Source: Cryptomeria japonica (lineage: Eukaryota > Streptophyta > Pinopsida > Cupressales > Cupressaceae). Taken from it: a DNA stretch of 64,000 nucleotides. Below are positions 1 to 11,381 of the stretch, piece after piece. Location of the stretch: NCBI RefSeq assembly GCF_030272615.1, contig NC_081413.1, forward strand, positions 164,207,080-164,271,079, in the 5' to 3' direction. Every line of letters starts with the position of its first letter. The first letter of the stretch is position 1. The notes under the pieces are model-generated. The model saw nothing but the letters and a program-made list of their open reading frames with translations, made no database searches and had not been told where the DNA came from. The position numbers and the translations under genes were made by a program.

Positions 1-245
1 ATGGGTCGTGTCCCACAAAGGCGGCCTTGGCCGCCATTGTGAGACGCGGCCCGCAGCTCAGCAGCACTGTCGTTGTTGGGTGCCGCCCACAGTGGGGGTC
101 GAAACCTCCCCAACTGTGGGTTGCGGCCCATAGTGGTGGTTGCGGCTGTCACTGGGGTTTTCGCTCACTGTGTGAAGGGGGGGGGGGGGGGGGGGCGACC
201 TGCGGGGGTTCCACAAGGGTCGAGCCCCTTCCCCTTGTATGTATT
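1..245. other. GC-rich tract without a supported gene
   Basis: This tract is much richer in G and C than the AT-rich DNA that follows. It contains imperfectly repeated pieces around CACAGTGGGGGTCG and CATAGTGGTGGTTGCGG. Reading frames exist on the plus strand but their products are low-complexity (Gly, Cys, Trp rich), start at non-ATG codons and match no family I recognise. It may be the edge of a GC-rich repeat or LTR cut by the window start. Confidence 0.4.
177..195 (+). repeat. G19 homopolymer run
   Basis: Nineteen consecutive G residues lie inside the GC-rich tract. Such a run could form a G-quadruplex. Its exact length is unreliable in most sequencing chemistries, so it may also be an assembly or base-calling artefact. 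Confidence 0.9.
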
Positions 246-360
246 TAATATTTTTTTTTTATTTTATTTAAAATTTTTTATTTTATGTTTTTTTTTTTTG
301 TTTAATATATATATATATATATTTTAAATATAAGTGTAGTATATATATATATATTAGATG
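240..360. repeat. T-rich and (TA)n low-complexity DNA
   Basis: Long T runs are followed by two TA-dinucleotide microsatellites, at about 304-324 and 339-356. There is no coding signal. The abrupt change from the GC-rich tract to this AT-rich DNA suggests a junction between two sequence types near 235-245. Confidence 0.9.
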
Positions 361-3051
361 CATCTGAAAACAAGGGCTAACTCTACTATGCAAAAATATA
401 GATGTTTTTTTTTTAACTTTTTAAACAGATTGATTAAAATATTCTAATTTAAATCCATGTATTTTTTATTTATTTTAAATACCATAAATCAGAGATAACC
501 TATTTGACTTTAGATTTATTTTCTGCAAATAAATGATTGACAGAATCCAATAAAATTAAACAACGACTATAGAAATATGATATTATTTAAATTAAATAGA
601 CTATTTAACTCTAGATTTTAATTTCTGCAAATAAGTAAATGACAGAATTCAATAAATTTAAACAGCAACTATATAGATGTGATATTATTTAAATTTAACC
701 TTAGAGATATGCATAAGGAAATAAACGGATCTTTTTATTTTTAGAAGTCACATGCAAATTTAAACTTTCATTTTCAAAATACCATGTATATAATCAACAT
801 TATTTCAAGATCAATACATAACTTAAACTTCAACATAAATAATTCATTTTGCAACAAAATAATACTTAATAAAAATAATGTATTTCCTTAAAGTATATTT
901 AAATTACAATATAGTCAACCTTACAAATGGATCTCTCATTTCTATCAAATGAGGACTTTAAATAAAATAGATACATTTCCTTTTCAAATTAATTACAACA
1001 TATAGTTTCCCTTTCACATTGTTGCAACTTAAAATATAAAATACTCCATTTCCAAATCTTTTTCTGCAAACAAATAAATCCAGCAACTTCTACTTGTCCT
1101 TTTCTTTTCCTCCAAACAACCTGCAAATAAATCATAGGCTATGACCATGGAGTGCTCACCTCCCAACCTAGGCTTACTAGAATCCACCCCCGAGCTTGGA
1201 GAACCAAGCCCTAGACAAGTTCTAGACATGCAAACACAACAAGCAAGGGAAAATCACATAACAATTACTTTCCCAACCAAGGCTACACTTCATCACAACA
1301 TGTGATGATTTTATATGGGTGGTAGTGGACCAAATACCCTAAGGAGACTGCAAGAATGGTAAATCACAAAGCCACCTCATGAAAAACAAAGATATATCAT
1401 AAGCTCATTAACCCCACATTTCTTATGCCCCCCAAGGCATTCATGCCATACTATCTCCCCTTATGACCCCCAAATGCACAAACCAGGCCATGCAGCAAGG
1501 GTCACATATACACTCCTTGAGTTCACTCTCGTAAAGAGAGTCTCTCACTCGAGGGCTGTCAAACTTCTACCACCCGCAAGACCATCCTACTCTCCCAAGA
1601 GTAGAAGGCCTTGGTTACTCCCAAGACACAAAAAAATGCATACAAGAAATAAAAGATAGGACACAAAATAATTTTCACAAAGGAAAATACAAGAAACCAA
1701 CCTCTACATACAAGCAATCTTTTCAACATGAACATGCAACGTAAAAACAAAGAGATGAACCAACCTTCAATCTGCCCAAAGGTATGCTAGAACTAGTTTG
1801 AGGATGAGCAACCCAAATCCACAAATCTCCATTCCACACTTAGCCAAAATTTCGAATCCAAAAACCAAACTTTTCAAAATGCATAGTCTCCAAAAAATGG
1901 AGAGTGGGTGATTACCCACAAAATCTCTCATTCTTGCCTAAGAAGACCTCAGTGAGAGTTCTCACAAGTTTCTAAAATTGAAAAAAGAAAAAGTAAGAAA
2001 AAGATCAAAAAGGATCTCTCATCAAAAGGGAAGGTTATCTAACCTAGATGACACCTTATAATTTTGAATTTTCGCACATCTTAGAAAACCCACTTTTTGG
2101 GATGACTAGATAGTCACATGGGAGTAGACACATGCCTAAAAACACTCCTAACTCATAGGTATACCTTATGGGCTTTAGGAAACGCCTTTAAACTACCCCT
2201 AGGAGTCCATTTGACCCCTTATAAACCCATCTAAAGTTAACTTTCGGGTCAAACCTGAGTTGACAACTCCAAAGACTCTCTACCCAAGGAAATTTTAAAA
2301 CCAAATTCAAATGTTTGAAAAAGCTATAGTTGGACAACTCCCTTCAAGAGACAAGTCAAAATTCAAGACATAAATCAACACGTGTCAAGTGACACAATAA
2401 AATACATTGCAAAATTACACATGGAAATTGTCTCTTGTTGGATTTAAATAAATCAATAATAAAATTTAACACACATGCATCATTCACTATTACAAATAAA
2501 ATACGATACATACGGGGTGTTGTCTCTCCAAATAGACAACCCCTGGTTTTACGAACGTACATAGGTCTAGGTTTGGTTCTCCATATATTTCCATGGTCAC
2601 ATGGATAATTTTCCTGCGCATCTCAATTACACATTAGTACTTCCAAATAACCTCATATAATATTTAAACACATGAATAAGAATACACGTCAAACACTTTA
2701 CATACAATAGACATTAAACAAAATCAAATTATCATAATCCTCATAATTTCGATCCATACATAAAACATGCATCCTATTTCTATCATCATAGTAAAGTCCT
2801 GCAATTCCAATAATGACATACATCATCACAAAGCAATCCTATTCTAGAATCATATAGAGTTCTATATCTATAGTGCATAGAAATGAAGCATCAATATATA
2901 CCATTGTTATCCAAATCATGGAATCATATAAGCTCCAAATCCATAATGCATAAAAATAAAGCATCCATAATAGTCTCAACATGAAAAATATTGAAATGCT
3001 AGGATGAGTCGGGGTAGGGCCTCACATATTGTTAACAGAGCTATGAGCTCC
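361..3051. other. AT-rich intergenic or decayed repeat DNA, no gene seen
   Basis: About 2.7 kb with only short reading frames (under 70 codons) on both strands, none resembling a known family. There is no TG...CA bounded repeat partner elsewhere in the window and no primer-binding or polypurine site. It could be a very old LTR or the external flank of Gypsy-A. The right edge coincides with a palindrome (3031-3057) at the point where similarity to the distal Gypsy-A LTR begins. Confidence 0.5.
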
Positions 3052-4870
3052 GTTAACAACATGAGTATCTACAACTTTGTCACTTGTGACATTCTTTTTT
3101 TTGGACCAAAACTTTGGCTTTTCAGTGTTTGATTTATTGGTTGGTCCATTAACTTTATGGTGCTTCAATATTCTTTGCTCCACCAAGCCCTTTTCACACT
3201 TTATTCCTTTTTTTGTGATTTGTTTGAAGGTATTCAAACAGTGCATCTATAGTGGATATTCAATTTGAGGAATGAGATTTTCAATAAATATGTCCACTTT
3301 CTCAACCTCTAGAATATGGCTAAGGTATCTATGGTATAATGATCTCCATCACTACAAACATGATGCAAATTTTTCACCTTCTCTTTGTTTGGTTGCGCAT
3401 AAATCCATTAAGGTAACTAGATTGTCTATGTTGTGTGAAAAGTTTGTGATGAAGTTCTCAGCCAACTCACCCCATGAGGCAATCTTAGGTGGAAAATGTG
3501 AAAACCATTCTAATGCAGTCCCCTTCAATACTTTTAGGAAAGAGACGAATCAAGTATGTGTCTTCATGGGCTACTTCAATACAAGTCGTGAAGAATTCTT
3601 GGACATGATCTTAGTGGTCACCTTTTCCTCTATACTTGTCAAACTTTGGAGTTTTGAAATGTGATGGAAAAGGTGGCATATACAAACTTCTATCAAAAGG
3701 ATGAGGATGAAGATCTTCTATGGTATAGCTCTTCTTATCATTCACTATTTGCATGTTTGTCATTTGGCTTTACAAATTCTACACTTCTTGCACCAAGATT
3801 TCTATTTGGGTTAGAGGTGCACTAACCCTATAGGTATTTACCACAAAAGAAATGGTGTTTGAGTATGTTGGAGCTTGTTGGAATGTTGATTGACTATGCT
3901 ACTGTATGTCATGATTTATACTAGATGGTGTGAAATATGCAAAATGAGTATTGACATTTGGTTGGCTTAATCTATACATCCTTGTTGAGCCCTAATTCAA
4001 ATTTTGACCACTGTAGGTAGATCTAATAGCAATGGATATTGTTGGTTGAGAATTGCTTGTAGGAAGAGCAACCATTGTTTGAGCTTGTGTTGGTGTCTTG
4101 AAAACATTTGATGTTGTTTGCGATGTAACACTAGGTGTTTCTTGAGATGTGATATTGGTATCTAAAGATGTGGCTTCTAATTGCAAATTTTGAGTTGAAG
4201 CCATTATGGAAGCAACTTAACCCCATTTTGAATCAAAAGAGAAATGTATTGATCTCTATCATTGTTGAGAAGTGCATTTAAAACCATGAGGACTATTGGG
4301 TCTTGTTGAGCTGCCTCCAATTCCTCTTGTGTCAAATTATGTTGGAATTCATCTATTGAAGGGATTATGTTTGTGTTTATTGGTAGCATTGCAACTCTTC
4401 TAGCTTGTGAGTTTTGATATGTTGACAAATCCATGTTCTCGGTAGAATTGACCAATGGGTCATTTTTTTGATCCGTTTTAGCTCTTTGTGGTCTAATAAC
4501 TAGCATGAATGACTTCTATGACACCTAGGAAATGCAAGACCTTGGATGAGTTATGATGAAATCTAAAGGAATGATGCTAGACTCTGACACTCTATTGGGG
4601 AGGAATTTTTTCTTGTATGGTAAGCCTTTCAATTAGTTGTTAAACAATTTCTTGTGCGGCTTGTCTTTCAATCCAGACTGATTTTCAGATTTCACTGTCT
4701 ATAATAAATTCAAATTCTTCATATTGGGGAAGATAAATCCTCAACCCCCAAGAAATGTTATCCAAATTATTAACTATTTCTAATTGATCATCGTCTGGCC
4801 CAAGGTTGGGTTGTTCAAATGGGAATTCACCATTACCTGGTAAACCCATGCAAATGATATGATCCTAACA
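3052..4870 (-). pseudogene. Captured antisense gypsy gag inside the 5' LTR
   Basis: The minus strand encodes broken pieces of a Ty3/gypsy Gag. The N-terminal part (4506-4204) contains the motif TQEELEAAQQDPIVL. A Ser/Thr/Gln-rich linker follows (4204-3992), then a capsid region readable on the minus strand around 3660-3270, and the C-terminal piece 3246-3060 with KGIKCEKGLVEQRILK. All have counterparts in 54899-57560. The family is related to, but clearly different from, the gag of Gypsy-A itself: its TQEELE...DP...Y..L region aligns with the Gypsy-A gag N-terminus. It lies antisense to the host element, has no LTR, primer site or pol of its own, and has several stops. I infer it was captured into the LTR before Gypsy-A moved, because both LTRs carry it. 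Confidence 0.65.
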
Positions 4871-4898
4871 CTTTCTATTGGTAGTGAACTATGAATGA
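3052..4898 (+). repeat. Gypsy-A 5' LTR, left part (split by Copia-A)
   Basis: This is the portion of the 5' LTR left of Copia-A. It aligns with 55610-57610 of the 3' LTR over its whole length and contains the antisense gag segment described separately. Similarity to the 3' copy starts abruptly at GTTAACAAC (3052). The next 1.2 kb of the 3' LTR to the left (54385-55609) has no counterpart here, so the 5' LTR was truncated or rearranged at this point. The right edge is the AATGA target duplication of Copia-A. Confidence 0.75.
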
Positions 4899-6186
4899 TG
4901 TTGGAATTTGCATAAAGATTGCATTAATGAAATGTTATGTTGTCATTTATGTCAATTAACCAATAATATTGTTGTTGTAATGTTGTTTTGTAACCGGAAG
5001 GGAAGAGCTAGTGAAAGGAAACTGTAACCGGTAGGTAAGTTTGTGGAGTGAACCGGTATTTCTAAGTATTTGAGAGTTGAACCGGTAAACCCTACCTGTT
5101 GTTTTGATAAACCCTAACTGATTAAGTCTGGTGAATTGGTTATATTGGTTTATGATCTGATGATGAGTGGTAATGATTATGACAAGTATGCATATTGTAT
5201 GAAGAGAGTTTCAAAGTGATTTTGGCACATTGAGGTAACTTTTTTTTTGTCTTGGGAATAAGCAAGTATACTGCATGTAATCTCTATGTAAGAATTAGGT
5301 TTTTGCTGTGTTACTGACCTAGTTGATTTGTTTATAAGGTCGATGAGTTCTTTAGTTTCAGTGTTGGCAAAGTTAAATTGAGTGTGAGGTTGCCAAACCA
5401 GAAAATGTATCTATAGTTTGAGTAAAGGTAGGTAGGAGCATGGAAAGGATCTGAATAAGCAAGTGAAGTGCTATTCAAACAAATCAGCAAACTCTTGTTG
5501 TTTTCTAACAATTACAACAGTTAAATCCCCTAACTGGGTAAGCTCTAAAAAGATTGGTATTATTCAAATCCTCTAACAAGGTGATCTCTAGCTTGGATTC
5601 TAAATCCTTTACAAAGGTTACTCCTCACAGGGTATTGCTTCTAACAAGGCAGTATACTCAATCCCTTAACCAGGTGGTCCCTAAGAGGATTTTTTTTTAA
5701 CAAGACTTTTTGTAAAGTTTTAATAGTCTTGGCTCCTAATAGGGCGAACTTCAGAAGAGTCAAAATTATTGTGAGTTCCATCTCACCGTGGTTTTTCTCA
5801 TTTGGGTTTCCACATCAAAAATATTGTGTCAAGTGGTGAATGTTTTTGTGGTTATTTTTTTTCTATGGTTAATTTTCTTAACTACTTATTCCACTTTGAT
5901 ATGTCATGATAACTGGTAGCAATATGAAATGAAGTTTTCTTTATGTTAGTAAAAGTATTTGAATGGTTATGAGTTTCAAGTTCTTTACTGTTATCTATTG
6001 TAATAGTCAACCAGTTTAGCTTGACAGTTTTTATCTTGACAGAGATGTTGCATTGATAGTTCTAAGTTTACTTTGAGTGGTTATTTCAGAGAAAGGTCAA
6101 AGTTTATCAATTTTTCTATCTACTGATTCACCTCCTCTCCCTCTCTCATTAGTTGACTGGATCCTTGTTCTTTCATTATATCATCA
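4899..6186 (+). repeat. Copia-A 5' LTR
   Basis: Starts TGTTGG and ends ATCATCA just before the primer site. It matches 23247-24649. It is 115 bp or so shorter than the 3' LTR because a block present at about 23620-23740 is missing here, just after GCATG near 5277. The first part contains several ACCGGT hexamers; just before its end it has a C/T-rich stretch after TGATTCAC. Confidence 0.9.
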
Positions 6187-6188
6187 AC

Positions 6189-6199
6189 TAGTATTAGAG
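6189..6199 (+). other. Copia-A primer-binding site, decayed
   Basis: TAGTATTAGAG lies two bases after the LTR. It corresponds to the tRNA-iMet complement TGGTATCAGAG with two transitions. This is the standard copia primer site position. Confidence 0.75.
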
Positions 6200-6256
6200 T
6201 ATCTCGGGTCCTCTAAGATCTAAGCCTAACATCTTGAGGTAAAGATCTTGTAGATC

Positions 6257-7250
6257 ATGATGAAGAAGGAAGGTCCAAATTTTAATAGAGAGAACTATAG
6301 GATATGGAGTGATAGAATGAAGATTTATATCAAGATTCCTAGAAATAAATACTAGGAACATGTTAATACTGAATATGTTGCACCTACTAGGATTATGACT
6401 GATGATCAGAAGAAAGAGAAACAAGAAAACAATCGAGCACTGGAGGCTATTATCAGTTCTTTGTCTGATGTTGAATATGTTGATGTCCATGGTCTGGAGA
6501 CCGCATATGAGGTATGGAATAAAATTGAAGAGATTTATAATGGTGATGAACACGTAAAGATTGCTAAGGAAAAGAGTTTAAGAGGAAAGTTTGATGACAT
6601 GCGGATGGCTGAAGGTGAGAATATCCAACAGTATGATCAAAGGATAAAAGAGATAGTTGGTGAGATCAAGAGTGCTTGTGGTAAAATGGATGATGCCACA
6701 ATGGTTAGCAAGGTATTGAGAACCCTGCTACCAATCTATGCTATTTGAGTTGTAGCCATTTAGGAGTTGAAATCTTGACTTCATCATTGGAGCTTACTAC
6801 TTTTGAATTAAATGGTTATGATGGTAGTATTCAGAAATCTGAATCAACATTTAGAGATTTTGTTTCTAACCCATCTATAAGGAAAAGTAGAGATGTCAAT
6901 CATAGTTATGAATCTAGATCTAATAGAGAAGTTGATGATGAAGATAGTTTGGTTGAGCTTGAAGAATTGTTGGCCAAGCAGTTGCCTAGAGGAACAGGTA
7001 AATATAGAGGTAAATTACCTTTGAAATGTTTTGCATGCAACAAGATTGGACACATAGCTGCTAACTATCCTAATGGTGATTATGAGCACAAGCGAGAGAA
7101 ATTCAAGAAATACAAAGGAAAAGGCAAAAGAGATTGTCTTATTGCAGTTAATGGTGGTATCACTAATGAGGAATCTGATGGTGATGCTAATGCAGACATT
7201 GTGTTTGTAGCCATTAAAGAAGAAACATCTAATCACAAGGATTTAATTTC
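6257..7250 (+). pseudogene. Copia-A gag (UBN2 type) with zinc knuckle, broken
   Basis: Capsid/nucleocapsid protein that would package element RNA. The start is chosen at 6257 (ATGATGAAG), 70 bases past the primer site; the product begins MMKKEGPNFNRENYRIW, typical of copia gag. A UBN2-like helical region follows with LETAYEVWNKIEEIYNG and FDDMRMAEGENIQQYDQRI. A nonsense TAG at 6353 replaces a usual Trp, and a TGA at 6746 with a frame change breaks the middle. In the second frame a CCHC knuckle begins CFACNKIGHIAAN at 7027, but the final Cys is Tyr (TAT at 7066-7068), so zinc binding should be lost. Several changes look like C-to-T or G-to-A transitions. Confidence 0.85.
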
Positions 7251-7263
7251 ACGCATGGATAAT

Positions 7264-8803
7264 TATGATGATTGGATCATTGATAGTGGTTGTTCACATC
7301 ACATGACTAGTGACTGGAGAAAATTTCTTTCCTTGAAGTAATTTGATGGCGGAGTTGTAAGATTTGGTAATGACTCACCCTACATGGTTAAAGGTAAGGG
7401 AACTATTTCTCTTAATGAAAAGAGCAGTGGAGATGATGTCTACTGGGTTGAAGGTCTAAATTACAATCTTTTGAGTGTTGCACAAATCAATGATAAAGGA
7501 TATCTATTGGAGTTTAAGAATGGTATGTGCAAAATCTATGGGAGCAAAGGTGAACTGATTGCAATCGGCAAGTAGACAAAAGGTAACTTGTTTCACCTGA
7601 ATCCTAAAGTCAGCAACTATTTAATTGCTAAAGTAGATGAAAGTTGGCTTTGGAATAGGAGATTTTTTCATTTGAATTTTGATAACATTGTTAAAGTGAG
7701 TAAGTCAAAGAAAATGAGAGGTTTACCTCAGTTGGACAAACCGGTTAATGCTCTATGTAAGGAATGTCAATTGGGAAAGATGACATCCTCAACTTTCAAG
7801 AGAAAATCTTTTTCTGTGGAGCATCTGTTAGATTTGATTCATATAGACCTCTGTGGACCGACAAGGACTAAAAATATTCAAAGTGATAGATATTTTATGA
7901 TCTTCACTGATGATTGCTCAAGGATGATGTGGATCACATTCTTGAAGGATAAAACAAAGGCATTTAGTAAGTTCAAGACATTCAAGGCCTTAGCTGAAAA
8001 GAAGAGTGGAAAGAAGATAAAGTGTCTAAGGACTGATCAAGGGGGAGAATTCACCTTTGAAGAATTCACTAGATATTGTGAAGAGCATGGTATCAAATGG
8101 CATCTTTCTGCACCAAGGACACCACAATAGAATGGTATTGAAGAGAGGAACAACCGGTCAATTGTTGTACCTGCTAGGATGATGTTGATACAAGGAGGTG
8201 TAGCAAAGACTTTCTGGAGAGAAGCTATCAACACAACTGTCTACACTATGAATAGGATTTTGGTAAAAAGAGGTAAGGACAAGACTCCTTATGAATACTA
8301 GTATTGTAGATCACCTAATGTTGGTTATTTCAAGATATTTGGTAGAAAATGTTTGATTAAGAGAGGTGACTATATTAGCAAGTTTGAGGCTAAAATTGAT
8401 GAAGGTATATATCTTGGTTATTCCACCAAGAGTAAGGCCTACAAATATTATAACAACCGGACATAAAGAATCATAGAGATTGTTAATGTTCAAGTGGATG
8501 AGTATCCTAAAGTCTCAGGAGAAACTAGTATGGAGAAAAAGGATAAAGACCCTTGCATTTTGTTTTTGGAACCAAAACCTGTGAAACCTGAAACTGGTAA
8601 AGCAAATATCGTTGTACCGGTTCAACTAGAACAAGTAGATTCAAAAGAAGATGATAACAATGAAGAAGAACCTAAAGATAATGATCACGTTATTCTGAGG
8701 TATGTGAGACTCAATCATAATCCTGAAAAGATTATGGGAGATAAGGATGCTATAGTGATAACTAGAAGAACAATCAGAGAAAATTCTTGCATGATCTCCA
8801 CTA
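7264..8803 (+). pseudogene. Copia-A protease and integrase, broken
   Basis: One reading frame continues from the gag C-terminus with nonsense codons at 7339, 7573, 8128, 8299 and 8464 but no frameshift. The protease motif DDWIIDSGCSHHM holds the catalytic DSG (Asp at 7282). A pre-integrase domain follows (WLWNRRFFHLNF ... CKECQLGKM), then the integrase core with all three catalytic acids still visible: Asp in IHIDLCG, Asp in CLRTDQGGEF and Glu in NGIEERNN, the last just after a stop at 8128. Downstream, around 8494-8838, is the variable acidic linker before reverse transcriptase. Function when intact: polyprotein processing and insertion of the cDNA. Confidence 0.88.
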
Positions 8804-9104
8804 TTGAGCCTAGAACTGCTAAAGAAGCATTTGGTTAAAGCTATGGAGGAGGAGATTGGACAAATTGAGAAGAATAACACATGGACTCTAGTACCCCAAC
8901 TGGTGAATAAAAATGTAATAGGTACTAAGTGGGTTTTTAGGAACAAGTTGAATGAAGATGGTGTTGTAGTTCACAACAAAGCTAGACTGGTTTGCAAATG
9001 TTATGCACAAGAAGAAGGAGAAGATTATGGTGAGACTTTTGCACTAGTGGTCACTTTACTTGCATTTGTAGCACATAAGGGATTCAAAGTATACCAGATG
9101 GATG
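8804..9104 (+). pseudogene. Copia-A reverse transcriptase, N-terminal part
   Basis: After a single-base frame change near 8830 the frame reads [35 protein letters not shown] and [17 protein letters not shown], the hallmark start of copia RT (RVT_2 family). It ends with GFKVYQMDV exactly where Gypsy-B has inserted. The frame resumes at 21745 with the next canonical residues (KSSFFNGILEEEVY), which proves the interruption and its direction. Here the usual A[K/R]G in KARLVAKG is changed. Confidence 0.9.
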
Positions 9105-9544
9105 TGTGTAGGGGAAAAAGCGAGACTAGGCTAACATGTCCTAATCCTACCTTTTGACACACATTATGGAATACGAAGAGCCTAGAGGTATCACACAATT
9201 GGCTACTTCTTTTTGGTGAAAGAGAGAGCCATGGGCTACCTATTAGGATTTCTATTCCTTTGTTGTAATTGAAAGGTAAAATTATGCAAGTTCAATTCCT
9301 AACCCCAAAATGCAAGTATGAACTAATAACAAGATTGCAGAATTGAAGTTAAACAATGGAAAGATGCAAACACAAGGACAAGACAAGAATGCAGATGCGT
9401 ACCCGGAGTTAAAATCTGAGTGAAAATGTTTGGGACGGGGGCGCGGGTGCCACTGTCCTGATTCTGTTCCTGAAACTGCACCTGAAACTACTACTTTGCA
9501 ACCTGGAAAACTGTCAGAAATGCTAAAAATTGTTGTTTGTCAGG

Positions 9545-9634
9545 AGGACCAGGGCGCCCAGCGCCCCTGTCCCAGGAACCAGGGCGCCTAGCGCCCCTGT
9601 CCTGGCAGGACCAGGGTACCCCATGCCCCTATCC
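9545..9634. repeat. GC-rich tandem repeat in the Gypsy-B LTR
   Basis: Three units of about 30-32 bp follow the pattern ACCAGGGCGCC..GCGCCCCTGTCC; the third is degenerate. The first unit contains the self-complementary GGGCGCCCAGCGCCC. The counterpart in the other LTR is 20515-20607, with several C-to-T changes. The same GGGCGCCATGGTCC core recurs at about 10394 in the LTR and in the tandem repeats of 11528-11632. Confidence 0.8.
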
Positions 9635-10246
9635 TAGTCTTCTGCTCTGAAACTTGGTGTATGGTTCAGTCTCCGTCTGCTTCTTTTGGATCTGCAACTT
9701 GCGGCGTCGTCTGAATCCCGAAATCTGCACTTATATCTGAAAAGGTGTTTTGGGCGGCTATATAGGGTTTTGCCTTAGTCAAACCCCCACTTTGGTGATT
9801 TCCACCTCCATGAATAGCTATGTTGTATTGTAAAAGTAGTGTGTGTGCAGACCTTGTGTGTGTGCAAGATCCTAAAATGCAAGTAACCAAACTAGAGCAA
9901 CCTAGAAAGTAAACCCTAATTGCTTGTAAATGATAATGTAAATGCTCCAAATCGAGATGTAAAGAGATCTAAAGCATGAATGCAAGTGATATAATGAGAC
10001 TTATGCAAAGACATGAAAACAACATGAAATCATACCCAACCCCAAGGGAGGGGTACAAGCCAATCTTCAGTCGGTGATCCCTTATTGCTCTTCAATGCCT
10101 TCAAAGCCCTAAATGGATGAATGAAATTGATAGATGCTTGATAGATGGATGTTGAATGTTGTTGAAGTCTTCAAAGATCTGCTCTTTCGCTGCATAGAAA
10201 GTCCTGAAAAAAAAATTTGGATCCTCTCAAATGAAGAAAGAGAGCT

Positions 10247-10254
10247 CTTATATA
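10247..10254 (-). promoter_or_regulatory. TATA box of the Gypsy-B LTR (3' copy)
   Basis: TATATAAG on the minus strand is followed by AGCTCTCTTTCTTCA, so transcription would start roughly 30 bases further left. The identical motif at 21227-21234 in the other LTR would drive the genomic RNA. No experiment supports the start; it is inferred from the motif and position. Confidence 0.55.
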
Positions 10255-10774
10255 TGAAACCCTAGGTCTTAATTCCAACTTTTGGCCGACCTAGAGATTG
10301 AATATCCCGCCAATTTCTTGGGCTTAAGCTTTATTTTATGATTGGATCGTGCTCCTAAAATTTTGGGAAAAATGTTTGGGACCGTGTGCACTTCGGGCGC
10401 CATGGTCCTGGCAACTTTTCACCAAATTTTCAGGGCCATCGGATATGATGATTTTAGAGAGAATCCCAAAGTTACAGGTGATTTCAAGATGTTTTGACCC
10501 CCGAAATCAAGCCCCCAAGTTCAAAATAGGGCCTAATTAGGGTTTTTGATTAAATGATGTATTGGAGGAATAAAATGAAAGGGGCACATTTTAATGAAAG
10601 GGCCCAACTTTATGATGTGGAGGACGATGAAATAGGACCTTAGACCTAATTAATTTGATTAATTAAGTGCTAAAGGAGAAATGCAATGCAAAATGCAAAC
10701 TGCGCCAAGGCGGGTGCTAAACTAGGTGTGAAATTGTACTGCTTTAGCAAGTGCATACAATTTATGATGCTACA

Positions 10775-10789
10775 TTTAGCCTCCACTTT
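10775..10789 (-). other. Gypsy-B polypurine tract
   Basis: The minus strand reads AAAGTGGAGGCTAAA immediately before the LTR start TGTAGC. A purine-rich tract abutting the 3' LTR is the plus-strand DNA primer site. It fixes the orientation of the element as minus. Confidence 0.85.
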
Positions 10790-11381
10790 AGCGGTCATAT
10801 GATTACTACGTGCATATGCAATCTAAAGTACAAGAAAGTAAACATTATTTGAAAAAGGATATATCCATAAGTTCGTCGAACAAAGCCCCCAGTGGTATCT
10901 GCAGTACATAGTTAGGAACCACACCCTACAAAACACACGTTAGATCACAAAATCACCTAATTCTTACTAAGGAAAGTGATGAAATTTGCGAGTATCTATA
11001 TGCCCCCCTGTTTCAGCTTGCTTATTAGGGAGGTGAAATAGGGTAGCATGTTTACTTACAACAAATTGTGTGAGTGATTATTGATGAGAGATGTTCACTA
11101 CAAAGGCTTCATCAGAGCACATTTTGGAAAATCAAGGGAGTAAGGGAATGAAAATATGATTCCTACGCAACAAACGGTTCGAAAATCGCATCTCCCAAAC
11201 TCAAGTTATGATGAAATGAGTGATAGAGGAAAATTAGGGTTTTGAAAGTAAAGGTAAAGAAGTGAAAGTATATACCTTGAAAGTGACTATTGCATTTGTC
11301 ACTTTGTTGATTTTGAGTATTGTTCATTGCAGCGGAGCCCACATAGCCACCATCATGCCTTCACGATGACCAGAGTGTCCC
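10790..11381. other. Spacer between Gypsy-B polypurine tract and cargo gene
   Basis: About 600 bp with no reading frame I can support. For the antisense cargo gene this would be the upstream region. It includes short AT-rich stretches and the sequence GATGAGAGATGTTCACTAC without a clear promoter match. Confidence 0.5.

Larger units (their letters stand above)
9105..10774 (-). repeat. Gypsy-B 3' LTR (left copy)
   Basis: On the plus strand it runs TGTGTAGGGG ... GATGCTACA and matches 20074-21744. In element orientation it starts TGTAGC, directly after the polypurine tract. It contains the GC-rich three-unit repeat at 9545-9634 and a TATA motif at 10247-10254 (minus strand). Confidence 0.95.

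Noticed and set aside
3077-3664. Plus-strand frames of 63 and 130 codons
   Set aside because: They lie opposite the antisense gag and their products (Phe, Leu, Cys rich) match nothing; the minus-strand gag explains the openness.
9666-9950. 94-codon minus frame repeated at 20636-20920
   Set aside because: It is duplicated only because both lie in Gypsy-B LTRs; the codons differ by nonsynonymous changes and there is no recognisable motif.
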